In this document: positions 21,817 to 35,148 of the stretch, in pieces
Numbering within the stretch: position 1 is the stretch's first letter
How the letters are laid out: each line of letters starts with the position of its first letter
Assembly (NCBI RefSeq): GCF_028476545.1
Contig: NW_026733050.1
Location: 216,501 to 280,500 of the forward strand
Source: Physella acuta
Taxonomy: Eukaryota; Mollusca; Gastropoda; Physidae
Length of the DNA: 64,000 nt
Reading direction: 5' to 3'
The notes under the pieces: model-generated
The model's database searches: none
Told to the model about the DNA's origin: nothing
What the model saw: the letters and a program-made list of their open reading frames with translations, nothing else
Program-made: the position numbers and the translations under genes

Positions 21817-24800
21817 ATCTATATATATGATTCCCTTCTTGGAGACGCTAGAAAACAAGCTGTAAGCACGCTCTGTACCACCCCACCCCTACATGGTCTG
21901 GTGAGCTGTGGTTCATGCTAAATGTTTACAATCGTAGAGCTGGGCTTAGTGAGGGCTATTAGGGGCAGATAATTTAGTTTGAAACGATTTTAAACTTAGT
22001 GGAGGTAACTAAGAGGAGGCTGCTTTCACGGGGGGTGTAGGGTCGGGGTTCTGGGAAAGGAGGGTGGGGGTAGTATCATTCTTAACGACCTACTGATAGT
22101 GTTTTCAAGTAAATATTTTCAGTGGCAGCATTGGTACTGTCGAATTCACAAATTACGAATTACTGAAAAGTAGAAAATAAAACAACTAAATAGCGGCGTA
22201 TGATATGCCGCGGGTCGGCTCGTATTCTTATTTAACACTACAGGGGATGGCAACTCGGGATATAGACAAAAAATTTTTAAATCCATTTTTAATTACTTGA
22301 ACTTTTTAAAATAGAATAGAATCTCGTAGAAAAAAGAATTGCGCACCAAGTGCTCGCCAAATGTGTATAATAGTGAGGAATATAATTAGTACTTTATAAA
22401 TTCACGTGCATTTTTTGAGAAATCAGAAATAGCGTAAATTGCTACTTCTGGTCAACGGAAATTACTCAAAATTTCACAGAAGACAGAGAATTAGATCTTT
22501 ACGTGTGTATTTTCATTTATAAATTATATATCAGAATATTACTCAAGTTATAGGCTTTTAAAAAATTGAAAGTGAAAGTAGAAAAAGTTCCACTTCCTGT
22601 TATCGGAAATCACTGAAAAGTTGATACAGATCTACAAATTTGATATAATACATAAATGAAACTTTATCAAACTAGCTGTAACAGTATTCAAGTTATCGTG
22701 TTTACAGACATAAGGACGAGATTGCAAAACTATGTTTTTCCGACTCAGTTTTTTTGCACAATTACTTTCTCTATACTTCATATATGAGAAAGTAATATGT
22801 CACAACAACAAACTAAATTGTAAGTCAGAAGTGAGACATCCATAGGTTGCTATTTATATTAGTCATGTTATTCTTTTATTGATTAAGCCTATTTAATAAC
22901 ATTTAAATATATACAGGCCTACAGATATAAATAAGTTAAAGTTTATTAAGCCTTAAGCACACATATCTTGTGCTTCTTATAACTTTTAAAAATAAATGTA
23001 GTCTGATGTAAGATTAGTTATCACTGTTAGTTTAAAAGAGTTACGTATGTTGTTTGACATTTTTACTAGGCTACTTTATTTTATCAAAAATTACTTTGAT
23101 TTCAATAATTTCATGCATGGTTTTTTTATTGAAGATATATCTTTTCTATTGAAAAGTAGCATACACTCTGTTGTTTTTTGTTAATTGTTTTGTTTCATTC
23201 AAAATCTAAAAAGTAAAATTAGGATTAGATTGTTCTGAATAATCTTTTTTTGACGTGCTCTCCAGATAATTTCTTTATCAGTAATTAGCTTCCTTTTTTA
23301 TTTTCAAACTGTTGAGAGTAGGCTAGTTGATAATTGTAATCTGCGTCTACACTTGCTACATGTAAGCTATACATTTCAAAATGCAATGTAAGCGTTGTGT
23401 AAGAGTTACATATGACAAACTAAAGTTAAGACTTAAGTTAAAGATATTAGAATTCTTGTCAAATGTTTGATTTGAAGAAAAGCTGAAAGCTAGATATCTT
23501 ACTAAATGAAATACCCGCTGTATCAACAAGTCTTATTTAGATTGCCATTGATCTCATGATCTCAATTTCAACACTACTGGCAACTGAATTGAATTTCTCT
23601 TTTATTTTATCATTAAGTCTTATTTAGCATCACCAGCATGAAGCTAACTGCACTCCACCCTCTTTGTGGGGCGGAGTAAGGCTGAGAAATTGCTGTTGTG
23701 CCAACCACTTAGCAGAAGTGTTATATGTAGAACTGATGATGTTTGGTAATTTTTTTGAAAGCATTATTAACACAATTCCAAAGCATAGATTATAAAGCAG
23801 GCACACACGTTTCTTTAAAATCTTTGTTTAGATACTTTAATTATAAAATATTAATTACTATACTTTCCTATAAGTCGATGAGTATTTATTACAAAAATAA
23901 AAATTATTTCTCTTATAAGCTTAGCACACAGGGAATGTTATGTAAATTTGTTGATTTGTTGCTGTCAAAGTTGTTGGCCTTTTGAAATAAATTTAACAAA
24001 AAAACAATACATCCAGCTTTAACAAATTTAATCTTCTTATCAAAATTAAATATTAAATACACATTATAATATTTACTGCTTAGGCCTTAAATTATTGAAT
24101 TGGGAAAGTATGAAATTCTAAGATTAAAATTAAACAAAAGCAATAGACATAAAAATGAACCAGCTGTGTAGTACACATCAATCTTATGTATTGAACATCT
24201 GGTTCTGTGTTCTATAATTGACATTAACTGTATAATCAAGCAGCTGTATAAAAGTATAGAGAGAAGCTTGGTGAATCCCCTCTCTGTTTTAAGTGTATTT
24301 TAATTGCTGAAGATTATTGATGACTCAGACTGTGTTATTAAGATATCTAGGCTTTAGTTTTTCACCTGTAGTGATAATAATAGAAAAAGGAATTCTATCC
24401 CTCTTTTATACATTTGAGCTGAAAGTAAAAAATACATTTGAATGTACACACTCGATGTTTGTAGACTGATAAAAAAATGTTGTATTTGTTTAAGTGCTGG
24501 TAGCTATTTCCTTATTTGCCTTGTTCTGTGGGAGTATACCTGGACGCAGTGTGCTGAAATGTATACTTTTCAGTGACTTTAAACTTGAAACAATCCACTG
24601 TGTTGTCATTCTTTCAGAGTGCTGCGTGGGATTAACCTTCTTCTGCTTTGGATAGGATTTTTGTGTTTAGAAATGCTTTTCAAAATATTAAGTCAGCATT
24701 TACTTCAGCGGAGTGGCCTTTAAATGTAATGCTAAGGTGTTGTGAAATCAACCATGAAGTTCTTTTGAAAGAAAGTGCCAACTTTTCAAACACTGAAAAA

Positions 24801-25373
24801 CTTCTTATACCTGTGTACATTAATCCGCTTATGATTAATCACTTAGCACATGACATACTAGAATGAAAGCTGCTGTGTAGTGATTTGCATTTATACATAA
24901 ACAAGTTATTTTCAGAATAGCAAACATAAAATAAATAAACCTGTCATACATAATGTTAATTATTATCAATTCTGAATTGTATTTTTGGGTAGTTAAATAA
25001 AAATAACGAGCCGGCCCGCGGCATAACATACGCCGCTATTTAGTTGTTGTTTTTTCTACTTTTCAGTAATTCATAATTTGTGAATTCGACAGTACCAACG
25101 CTGACACTGAAAATATTTCTTTAAAACACTATAAGTAGCTCGTTAAGGACCATAACCCCCCCCCCCCCCCTTCCTCCCCCCCCCCCCCCCCCACGTTTAA
25201 AATCGTTTCAAACTAAATTATCTGCCCCTAATAGCCGTCACTAAACCCAACTCCACGAAGGTAAACATAGCGTGAACCACAGCTCACTAAGATCATGTAG
25301 GGGTGGGGATGTTAGGGAGCGCGCTTGCAGCTTGTTTTCTAACGGCTCGAAGAAGAGAATTATATATATAGAT
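21817..25373. mobile_element. Element with inverted arms of about 400 bp, type unknown
   Basis: The left arm 21817-22237 and right arm 24992-25373 are reverse complements with moderate divergence. Shared blocks include ATCTATATATAT at the tips, TAGAAAACAAGCTG, CACCCCTACATG, TGAGCTGTGGTT, AAATTATCTGCCCCTAATAG and GCGGCATAACATACGCCGC. The right arm has a poly-C tract at about 25155-25190 where the left arm has only short G-rich runs (about 22030-22070). The roughly 2.75 kb between the arms is AT-rich and has no convincing coding frame. No clear target duplication was found at the tips, so it may be one long-TIR element or two copies of a repeat in opposite directions. Confidence 0.55.
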
Positions 25374-26888
25374 GGTTGTAATTTAGACATCAAATCATTG
25401 ATAGTGTGCCAAAAAAATCACCAACACAAATCCTATCCTATTTAAATAAATTCTGTAGAAAGTCACTTGGCTATAACTGGCTCAATGCAACAGTGCATTT
25501 TTTCAGTATAAGAATACTTTTATAACAATCAGTGCCCACTGATGCATTGCTCCATTGATTAAAGGCTGCTGATACTTGGGGAACAAGTAAACAGCGTTGA
25601 AGAAAGTGTTTAATTTTATGAACAATAGTTTGTATTTTATAAAAATAAGTAAATCTGTTTCTTAACTTCAGATGCAGACAATTTTTTTATGGGTGAGAAA
25701 AAGTTGTTGGTTAAAAATTAATTATAACTATTAAAAAAAACCTAGGAAATTATTTGAAATAATCAAAATCATACACATTTATTTGTCTTTATATAAACTT
25801 TTGCTTTATAACATTTTATTATATTTTTTAGGAATGATTTTTCTCAACCTTTCTTAAACCAAGCTGAGGAAGAAATTATTTTCTGATAGGTTAGTATGAG
25901 ATGTAATGCCTTATTCTACTTAAGATTGTGTGTATAAAATCTAGAGAAGTTTGTAAGAAGCAGATATTTATATTGGGGTAGGCTCCAAATCTGAAGTAAA
26001 ATAATTTTAAATTAACATAGTTACCATCACACTTATGTTCCAGACAAAGAACAATAAGAAAATACATTTTTACTTTTGGTTTGTATGTATAGCTCCAAAT
26101 GATGTATATTGTATTTTAACTTTAAATTTTATTGATGTTAAGTCTATGCTTGATTAACTTATTTTCCTCTATGACTAGATCGTAACATGTGAAAAGATGT
26201 ACTGTGTGTAGCGTGTGCTCTTGATGTGGGAAAGACTGGAGGATATTGTGTTGTGTTCATTTTTGTACATATTGTAACAAGTAAGTAGTACAGATTTCAT
26301 TTTTATACCTTAATTTCTGGTTTGTTGTTTAGTTTACTTTGTGACTTGAAATCCCTGAAAGGCCTTGTTATTGGAGATCCTGGTTTAAATATTTCTTTTA
26401 AGATGCATCTGTGTGGCAGTACAAATCATAAACAACTGTGTCCTGAGCTTGGTTCTAGACTTAAACCTCTATGATGTCCCTCACAGCTGTAATGGGTACC
26501 TGGCTAGTTGGGTAAAGTCTGTAAAGGTGGCTGGACGTACTGCTTATCACACAATTCCCTTGTTAGTGTGTAATTAAAAAAAATGACAACTAAGAACATC
26601 TTATCTGAAATAGAGCTTCACTCCAGCCAGGTTTGGGCTTAATTACTGACATATTATTCAGTTGTTCTGCACAATTTGCTGTGTGAACCCATCTATTTTT
26701 AAGTGGTTAATATTTTTTTTAATTCATAGGTGTCTTTATTGTTTAAATTAATATTTTAATCTGATTAATGAAGCTGGTAACGGTGTTTCAATAATTCAAC
26801 CATAAATATCACTGGTACAACTTGTTTGATTTTGATAGAACAGCTAATCAAAAAATACCATGTTTATAATTAGTTTAACCTCTCTTAG
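25374..26888. other. AT-rich DNA upstream of CLASP exon 1, no gene recognised
   Basis: The first coding CLASP exon is preceded by an acceptor, so a 5' UTR exon and promoter should lie here or further left, but no clear first exon was identified. A SINE relic lies at about 26450-26570. Confidence 0.35.
26450..26570 (+). mobile_element. Old SINE relic
   Basis: The core TAATGGGTACCTGGCTAGTT, then GTAAAGGTGGCTGGACGTAC and CACACAATTCCCTT, is recognisably that of the SINE family at 2806. The tRNA-like head is lost. Confidence 0.4.
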
Positions 26889-26924
26889 GTATAATTTTTG
26901 CATCGGTCACAGCTGATTAAAAAA

Positions 26925-27107
26925 ATGACCTCCCTGGAAGATTTCTATGAAGGGGTCATCTCCCAGGACACCAAGCGTCGTCTACAGACCCATTCGGACC
27001 TGGTTCCATTTCTCAGTGACCCTCGCAGCTCCCTAGAATGCCACCAGATCAACATTGATCAGATGATTGAGGGACTTTCAAACTGGGTCAAAAGTAGTAA
27101 CTTCAAG
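26925..27107 (+). CDS. CLASP: CLASP exon 1: start of the TOG1 domain
   Basis: The exon probably begins at 26889 after tctcttag. ATG at 26925 opens 61 codons ending SSNFK|gtgagc at 27107 (phase 0). MTSLEDFYEGVISQDTKRRL through SDPRSSLECHQ to MIEGLSNWVKSSNFK follows vertebrate CLASP1/2 residue for residue in pattern (VLQKDVGKRLQVGQEL ... LVDGLATSWVNSSNYK). CLASPs are microtubule plus-end and cortical proteins. Their TOG domains, arrays of HEAT repeats, suppress catastrophe and promote rescue. The gene continues through 35149, 36566, 37534, 37724 and 38569, about 234 residues so far, and runs off the right edge. The first in-frame ATG is chosen because the upstream codons are closed by TAA. A 41-bp repeat has multiplied the donor region. 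Confidence 0.9.
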
Positions 27108-27380
27108 GTGAGCACATCTTTGCATTGTTTCTGTCAAACTGGGTCAAGGTGAGCACATCTTTGCATTGTTTCTGTCAAACTGGGTCAAGGTGAGCACATC
27201 TTTGCATTGTTTCTGTCAAACTGGGTCAAGGTGAGCACATCTTTGCATTGTTTCTGTCAAACTGGGTCAAGGTGAGCACATCTTTGCATTGTTTCTATCA
27301 AACTGGGTCAAGGTGAGCATATCTTTGCATTGTTTCTGTCAAACTGGGTCAAAAGTAGTAACTTCAAGGTGAGCACATCT
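27081..27380. repeat. 41-bp tandem copies of the CLASP exon 1 donor
   Basis: Seven copies of AAACTGGGTCA...AAG|GTGAGCACATCTT... give donor-like GTGAGC at 27108 (authentic), 27149, 27190, 27231, 27272, 27313 and 27369. The first and last copies retain the full exon end (GTAGTAACTTCAAG); the five inner ones lack 14-15 bases of it. Use of the next donor (41 nt later) would shift frame, and the read-through frame meets TGA at 27150, so only the first donor keeps TOG1 intact. Confidence 0.9.
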
Positions 27381-28669
27381 TTTAGTAGTTTCCGTAACAA
27401 TTTCAAAAATATTTTTCTTCCACTTGAAATTTTGACACATTGGTCAAAAAATAGTGACTTCATCTTCTTACTTGTGGTTTGTTTCCTCATTTTAAAAAAA
27501 ATGTTCTTGGTTTTGAAATATTGATTAACATGTATAAAAAACCAGTAACTTTTCAAGGTGAAGGCATCTTCATGTGATTTCTATTTTAAACATTATTTTA
27601 AGGCAATTAAACATTGGGTTACAATTTTATAAGAAAGTACTTTAAGTTTAAGTGAGTCTATGATTAAAGTATTTCATTTTTACAAATTATTTGTTTGTAA
27701 CATCATTGGTTGGTACATTTGGGTTGATATTGAAGTACTAGAGACAAAATTAACAACTTTTTGGGTCATTTTCTTGAAACATGACCTCAGTTGGAAAATA
27801 AATCCCTGTTTCTTCGATTGTTTAATTAGCGTACTTCCCAGTTAAACTTCAAGGACCTAGAAATAAATAAAACAACATTCAGATTCTTGAAATCAGCACT
27901 GGCAAGAAAAATACATAAATTTAACTCTTAACCACCCAAAAATGAATCATTTGCCAAAATCCTGATATTTTCTCTTACTTAACTGTAGTTAAATGTATTA
28001 TTATAGTTGAATAGTATTTTATTGAAAGATACATTTTAGTAGGTATTCCATTGCTTTTTCTTGTATTATTTTCTTCAATCTAAAAATTATGGACTGAAAA
28101 GAGAAAGTGTCGATTCAAATCAGAATATCAATTTTGCTGATAAAAATATTTGATAGTAAAAAAATGTGATATGTTAATACTGACAATACATATTTTATAG
28201 TTCTACATTTCTGATAACCTATCCACGTAAGCTGTATTAATAGATGCCAAAATGGTGACCTGATAAGGGGATAATTTATCTATGGAATTTGCTTAGGGGT
28301 AGGGGAGCTCAATGATTTTTGCTGCTTTCTAGAATTGCCTACAACTAGTGCTTTTTCTGGTTTTAGTGATGGTTTTACTCTTTGCGTTGCATTATCCATG
28401 ACTATTAAGCATCATCCTTGATGGATAGATCATAGAGATAATCCATGGGTTCAGCTATGACAGGTTGTATCCATGCAGTTGTTTGAATAGATGATGCACC
28501 ATCATCCATGTGGTATTTAGCTAACATACTCATGGTCAATATACTGACTAATCCACACTCCATAAAACATGCATGTTGTCCTTTATATGTTATCCATAGT
28601 ATGAAGACAGTATTGTTAGTGTTGACGTGAACAAAATAGGGGTAGATGATATTTGAGAACCGGGTTTTC

Positions 28670-28850
28670 ATTAGTGGTTAGTGGCGATTACATGAATGGT
28701 AGTAGTGGCACTATTCACCGTACAGTAGTGACACTATGCACGTAGCAGTAGTTGCAAAATTCACGTGGGTAGTGGCACTATTCACATATGGGTAGTGGCA
28801 CTATTCACTTGTGCTTAGTGGCATTATTTCATGACAGTAGTGGCAGTAAA
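28670..28850. repeat. Degenerate repeat, TAGTGGCACTATTCAC core
   Basis: About five diverged units with the core GTAGTGGCACTATTCAC, in CLASP intron 1. Confidence 0.55.
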
Positions 28851-31139
28851 CGCTTCACCCATGTCATTCTAAGATCGATCATCAGTACTTATTTCCGCAT
28901 CATCTCTATTAAGTTGTGCTTGGGTCACTTATTTTATGAAATAGCTCCAGCATTTTGAGACAAATTCCCCACCATCGATCGACTGATGCTTGTGGCTGCT
29001 TGCTGTTCTGGTGTTCTATATTTGGTGGTGTGGGGGATCCCTTTCAGCCAGACCCAGTCACAAAAATCGATATCTCCTCCTCTGTTATCTAGGCCTCCCA
29101 CAAGAGGCCAGCACACATCTACCTCAACACTGGCCGTATGGTGATTACATTTCGACTGCTAGATCGGAACATGGACAATGTGGTTTTTTTAGTGTACTCT
29201 CGTTAGGATTTCAGTTCTTCTAATGGTGTGGGTGTTAGATTTTATTGTTCGATATGGATACATGCCGCTGGCGTCTGATGACGTCGGGTGTTTACTTTTC
29301 TGCTCATTGATGCCGTACCGGAAGCCTGAACGTTTTACAATGATAGAGGAAGCAGGCCAAACCGTTTGATTGAGTTGTTTATGTTGTAGTGGTAAGCTGT
29401 CGCTCCTGTAGCAGACGTCGCGAGTACTTGAACAGAGATTAGTTTTTTGTGTGTTTGATCCTAATGCAGATAAAAATAAATTATGAACGGCTGTTTGGTT
29501 AAACAGGAAAGGGAAATAATATCTAGATCTACCATGTATTCGAATAGCTAGTATTTCCAAACCAGTTCTACTTCTATGTGATAATTGTTATCAGCGATTC
29601 TCGCTATTCGAATCTGTTGTGTGGGCTAATCTAGTGTTTTTCACGCATAACAGGAAAGGTCCATAGTTTTAAAAAAAAATCGCGATACATCAATGATGAG
29701 CGGTTTGAAAGCTAGATCGATATTTTTCTACCTAAATCTGGCCTTGAAAAAAAAAAAAATCAAGCAACTTTTTTCCCCGACGGCGGCTTTTATTGAAGTT
29801 AATCTCTCATTACTTAGCATAATCCCAGTTGAGTCTGTATTACAACAGATCTACACGCTTCACTGTAGTGTTTGCCTGAATGTACTCTGTATTCTGTTGC
29901 AAGAAAAAGAATGTGTACATCTGTAACTGTATTAAAAAAACATTCCACTTCTTCCTGTTATCTGGTCTAAACCCAGTGACCCACTTGCTGTGTCAGAGAT
30001 AAACCAGGTGTGTTGTTCACCTCGCCATATTGTGTTGTCCACTTTCTATTGTTGGGGGTCACGCCTCGGGTATTTCATTCATCCTTTTGTTCGCTGCTGG
30101 GCTGGTCATTCATCATCAGTCGCAACTTGAAATTGCCGTGGATAATTTAATTGTGTTATTAGCAGACGTGATATTTTCACCGGAAGTTACGTGTGCTGTC
30201 CAACGTGTGTTGCCGTGTTTTATTGCATAAGTTGTGACATTTGGTATCTTCTCTACAAAAGCACACCAAAGGTTACTCACTTTGAAAATTGTACACTATG
30301 GTGTTTTCTTTTTTTTTTTTTTTTTTTTTTTTTTTGTAGTGAGGTTCTTATTCCACCTCTTTCCGGTTTTATCGTATTAATGAACAACCTTCTAAATCAA
30401 ATTATGGCCTTTGTAATGAATATGTGATGATTGTGTCGTTTAATGTGTGTCGCGTGAGTGTCCGTGTAATAATGGTCTTAAACGAGTGTCGTTTGTCACG
30501 GTTGTCATTAACGAGTGTGTTGTGTGGCGAGAGTAACGTGTTACGAGTGTCTGTGTAACGAGTGTGTCGTGTGTGCTGTGTCTCTGTTGTCATGTGTCGT
30601 GTCACTAGTGTCGGTGGTCCATGTCACGAGGACCCCCCCCCCCACACACACACCCACCTGTAGCACGTGCCCTACCTGTGCTGTCCTGACATAGATCCGT
30701 GTCTGGCTGCTGATATACAGGGATTAGTCCACTTGTTTACGACCTGTTAGAGCACACTCTTATAAATGGCGTTATTGATTGTCTACTCACCACGTACAAA
30801 TAGAAATGACCTTGTGACCCTGTTGTGCACCTAACACTTTGAGCACAGCAGATGGTAGTAAACCTTTGGTGGAGGTTTTGTTTTTGTGGTTCGGAATTAG
30901 AAAATAACTGGATGTATGGTCGTTTTTTCAAGCCTGGATTATTTGAAGACTTAATCAAGTACACGTTGTTAGATTGTTGTATTGTTTATTATTAAATTGT
31001 TAAAGAATGGTTTGTTTACTTAAAAAAAATTGACAAGTACTTGGGATGCATTTGTTGTCTAGTGTTTACCTTCTAGGTGGTAACAGTTGCCGACTTGATT
31101 TCGTGTATAGATAGTAGTTGTAATGATCTCTTATTTCGC

Positions 31140-31645
31140 TTGTTTTTGTAACACACTACCCGCCTTGTTGACCTATATTTTGGTTGAATGTGTTACAACA
31201 TACCCACGGCCGTATTGACCTTTCTTTTGGTTGTGTGTAACAACACACTACTCGTGTTGACCTATATTTTATTTGCATGTGTAACAACACACCACTGGCC
31301 AAGTTGACCTATATTTTGTATGTGTTACTATAACACCGGTCGTGTTGACCTTTTGTTTTGGTTGTATGTGTAGCAACACACTACCCGTCGTGTTGACCTA
31401 TATTTAAGCTGTATGTGTAACAACACATTACCTGCCGTATTGACCTATATTTAAGCTGTATGTGTAACAACACACTACCAGCCGTGTCGACCTATATTTA
31501 AACTGTATGTGTAACAACACACTACCAGCCGTGTTGACCTATATTTAAGCTGTATGTGTAACAACACACTACCAGCCGTGTCGACCTATATTTAAGCTGT
31601 ATGTGTAACAACACACTACCAGCCGTGTTGACCTTTTAGTTTGTA
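31140..31645. repeat. 47-bp minisatellite, about 10 copies
   Basis: Unit GTGTAACAACACACTACCAG followed by CCGTGTTGACCTATATTTAA and GCTGTAT. Left copies are diverged and right copies nearly identical, the usual sign of growth from one end. Confidence 0.9.
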
Positions 31646-33429
31646 TGTGCAACCGCGTATTACTATCAGTGCCGTATAACGAACACTATCTGCTAATATT
31701 CTGCGTTAAGTTTGTTATTTAGAGAACTGTGATGATTGCATCCTTAACAGCTGATACAGCACAACACGGCTGGCTATAACATTGTTGTTTATCAAGTAGA
31801 AAAGGTCACGCTAGCCCAGACAGAAAACTCTGACACTGTATGATCAGTTCGTCTTCAAGTACCAGAATCAACTCGACCATCACCGTAGTTAATTTCCCGT
31901 TTAATTTCATGCATGTACGGTGACTAGGCCGCTCTAACGTTGGGCGTGAATAAATATTGAAAGGGGGTTAGTCAGGTTCTTACAAAGACACGCGAACAAA
32001 TAGTCCATCGAGTAACCTAGGCCCTAATTGAAATACCTCGTTTTGACTAGCTGTCTTTAATTTTAACCGCTTCACACCTATCTGCTTGGTGAGTTATAAA
32101 GGTCATGGTCATTTCTTGCTATATTAGCTTGACATGCACACCTGAGAAAAAAAAAGTATCAGCATTTAATTGCTGTGTGAAAATAATTTCGGTTAAATAT
32201 CGTTTTCGTTTTTAGATCGCAATATATCGTTATTTAAAAAAAAAAATGTTGGCTGATATTGAAAACACGTTAATTGAAGTTAGTATGATAATTATAAACC
32301 TGAAATATATTATAAAAGCGCTTAAATGATTATAGATTAACAACTTAAAAATAGACGTTGTTCTCGTGGGTTTATTTTTTATCAAAGAAAACAAACTATG
32401 CCCACGTTTGAAGCTCGCCTAAATCAGTATTTGTCCTGACCGGTTTTTCTCCAATCTTGTATTTGTCGTGTGCGTCACGAGTCTGACAGAGACCGTTAGT
32501 TCTGCTGATTACTTTCATTGGCCGGCCATACCTGCATTAGGCCGGCCATACCTGCATTCAGGGGGGACAACGCGAATCCTCCTCACCAAAACGCAACGTC
32601 TTCAAAGCCGCCGTGACGATCGGATGTGTCAGCGCCAGTGACCGTGTCCCACCGTGGGCCTCTAATTTGTGCTGGATCTAACCACGACACGCATCTGTTG
32701 TTTGCCCGACCGGTTCACACCATTTTCTACTGCCACTCGTCTATTTATATATCTCCATTTTTTTTCTTTTTCTAGTCTAGGTGATTGGTCTATTGACGGA
32801 GTGGGTCATGTGCTTCTATCTTTACGTTTTTTTTTGTAATTGAAATTTTTTGACACGGTGTATACTTGTCAATATGTATACATGTCGATATCTAGCGGTT
32901 TGAAATATAGGCTAGGCGTGTATGACATGGATTATCTTGACGTTTTGCCTGGAAGGCGAAACGTTTTTTTTTTTTTAGGTTCGGTATAGAGTACACTTAG
33001 AGAAACAGACCGTAAATATTGTGTGTAGAGGGATCGGTGTGTGTACATTTGTGTATGTGTAGTGTGTACACAGAACATTGTGTGTAACTAGGTACTTTGA
33101 TGTGGCGGATATTTACATTGGTTTAACTGATGTTAGTGTTTATATATGTGTACATTGATAGGTCTGTATACACAGAATAATGTGTGCCCAAATATGTTAA
33201 GGCTAGAAGGCTGAAAAATTAGTTGTCTGTTAGCAAATAATAGTTCTATTTGCCTTGTTGTGTAGATGATACTGTTTTTATTTGGTGTATCTGTTTTGTA
33301 TTTTCCAAGTTCAGTGTGCTTTATGGTTCAATATATTTCCAATTGTTTTGAGAATAGTATTTTAACAAATGTAGGCCTATATGTACTTTTTGTATGTCCA
33401 TATGTTAGCTGTTGGGAACTTTTACGTGT

Positions 33430-33615
33430 GGTCAGTTTCAGTAATTTTTACTTGTAGTCAGTTTTCAGTAATTTTTACTTGTGGTCAGTTTTCAGTAATT
33501 TTTACTTGTGGTCAGTTTTCAGTAATTTTTACTTGTGGTCAGTTTTAGCTTTCATATGTGGTCAGTATTCAGTAATTTTTACTTGTGGTCAGTTTTTAGT
33601 CATTTTTACTTGTCA
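33430..33615. repeat. 27-bp minisatellite
   Basis: About seven units of TTTTCAGTAATTTTTACTTG plus TGGTCAG. Each unit contains TTTTCAG, which resembles a 3' splice site. It lies about 430 bases before the alternative exon at 34041. Confidence 0.85.
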
Positions 33616-34040
33616 CTTTTCAGTACCTGTACAGCTGATCAGTGATTAGTTTTCAGTGATGTTACCTGTGATAACTTCTGGGTACAGGTTCTAATCTATC
33701 TTTGGATGAGATATTTCATGTAGATATTGTGAAATCTTTGGATCTAATGAATCACCATTTTAAACAGGCTTTGACTTATGTTCAATGTGCTGGGCATTAG
33801 ACTTGTAGCTTCTATTAATTTTGCTCCTGTTCATTGATATAATGCTAGCACCACTCATGCAACAGTTGGCTGACAGTGTATTGTGGTAGCTACACAACTA
33901 ACATGAGGTATGAAAACAGTATTTAGTTAGTGGCTGTGACCCAGCTACAATGATGACTAGTAGTTGAGTGTTGGATATATGAAGTGAGAGATTCCTAGTG
34001 TCCCCGTGTGTTGGATTACAAAGTGCCTTGAGCTGCCACC

Positions 34041-34136
34041 ATGCCTAGGGATGAGAATATGAGTACCATCAGGGAAGAGTTGTACCGGCAGACGACAGAG
34101 ATGCCTCTGTCTCCCAAAGTCTTACAGCACCTAACG
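34041..34136 (+). CDS. CLASP: Candidate alternative CLASP first exon (1b)
   Basis: ATG at 34041 lies in a perfect Kozak context (GCCACCATG). It opens 32 codons, MPRDENMSTIREELYRQTTE then MPLSPKVLQHLT, ending ACG|gtaaga in phase 0. Phase 0 is exactly what the next CLASP exon (35149, VSLNGLEV) requires, so this exon can replace exon 1. The product would lose the first TOG1 helices and gain a short charged leader. Several short upstream ATG frames lie within 120 bases before it. Identity as a CLASP exon is inferred from strand, phase, position and the donor; no homologue of the leader is recalled. Confidence 0.65.
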
Positions 34137-34164
34137 GTAAGAGAGAAAAGACAGAAACTTTCTA

Positions 34165-34310
34165 AAGGTCTTTGTATGGTGATACTTTTGTAACATTGGT
34201 TTGTAAACACATGCAGTGTTGTTACTATTGTAACATAGGTTTGTAAACACATGCAGTGGTGTTACTATTGTAACATTGGTTTGTAAACACATGCAGTGGT
34301 GTTATTGGGT
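34165..34310. repeat. 40-bp repeat downstream of exon 1b
   Basis: Three units of TTGTAACATTGGTTTGTAAA plus CACATGCAGTGGTGTTACTA, beginning about 40 bases after the exon 1b donor. Each contains an ATGCAG trinucleotide-AG context. Confidence 0.85.
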
Positions 34311-35148
34311 ATTTTATAGGGAAATGTATCACACATGAGCAGCTCGTTATGTTCCAGGATAGTCAGGTAAGAGTGGATAGAGATTTGTATTACACCTTTC
34401 TTCAAGAAATACAAATCTGATTTGAGAAAATTTCAAGTTATTTTTTTTTCATTTACCATCAGGCTGGTTAAAAGAAATATTTTATGCTTGTTTTTAATCA
34501 GATATTGTCTAATAATATAACAGTTTGTATCTCAGCCTGAGTGCTGAGATTTGAAGAAGCTTTTTATTTTATAATTCAGAACAATGTGGGTAATCGAAAT
34601 ATGTTAAGTCTCAAATAATATTATTTGTATGTGACATACATAAAATGTGATATATATACTTATAGCTGAAGCATTCATTATGTTGCTGGGGCATTGTTTC
34701 ACAGAAGAGGTATATTTAAAGTAACATGGCCAGCTAAAGTGTTTGTGTACATATCAGCTAAAATGTATTTATGTTTTTGGTGCTGAAATATTCATTTACA
34801 AATTCCAATTTTTTTGTTGTTGATGTCATAAATTGATGAACATTATTATATAAGCTTATAAAAATACTTCTTAAGAGTTTACTTAACCATTGGTTGGTTT
34901 ACTATACTGCCTAAATAGATTCAACATATTTTCCATGTTGTTATCATGTACTGTTTTATTCTTCTTTTGTTATCAAGCAACAGTAATGCAAGCTATTTAA
35001 AGCCCCTGCCTTCAGTGTGCTCTTGCAATAGGGCCTGATCAATCTGAGCAGCCCAATTCACTGCCATGGATGTTGCGGTTTACCCCGCTAGTTAGATTTG
35101 TTTACCTGATTGTTTAAGAGAGTAAAATATTGCGTTTGTTGTCCTCAG

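Larger units (their letters stand above)
27381..34040. other. CLASP intron 1, no coding exon recognised
   Basis: AT-rich with several repeat arrays listed separately. A long poly-T (30310-30336) and a (GTGTC/ACGAG)-rich stretch at 30430-30610 are present. No exon matching CLASP or another protein was found in either strand. Confidence 0.4.

Noticed and set aside
24648-24866. Plus-strand frame of 72 codons inside the long inverted-arm element
   Set aside because: No resemblance to a transposase or host family and no supporting splice or promoter signals.
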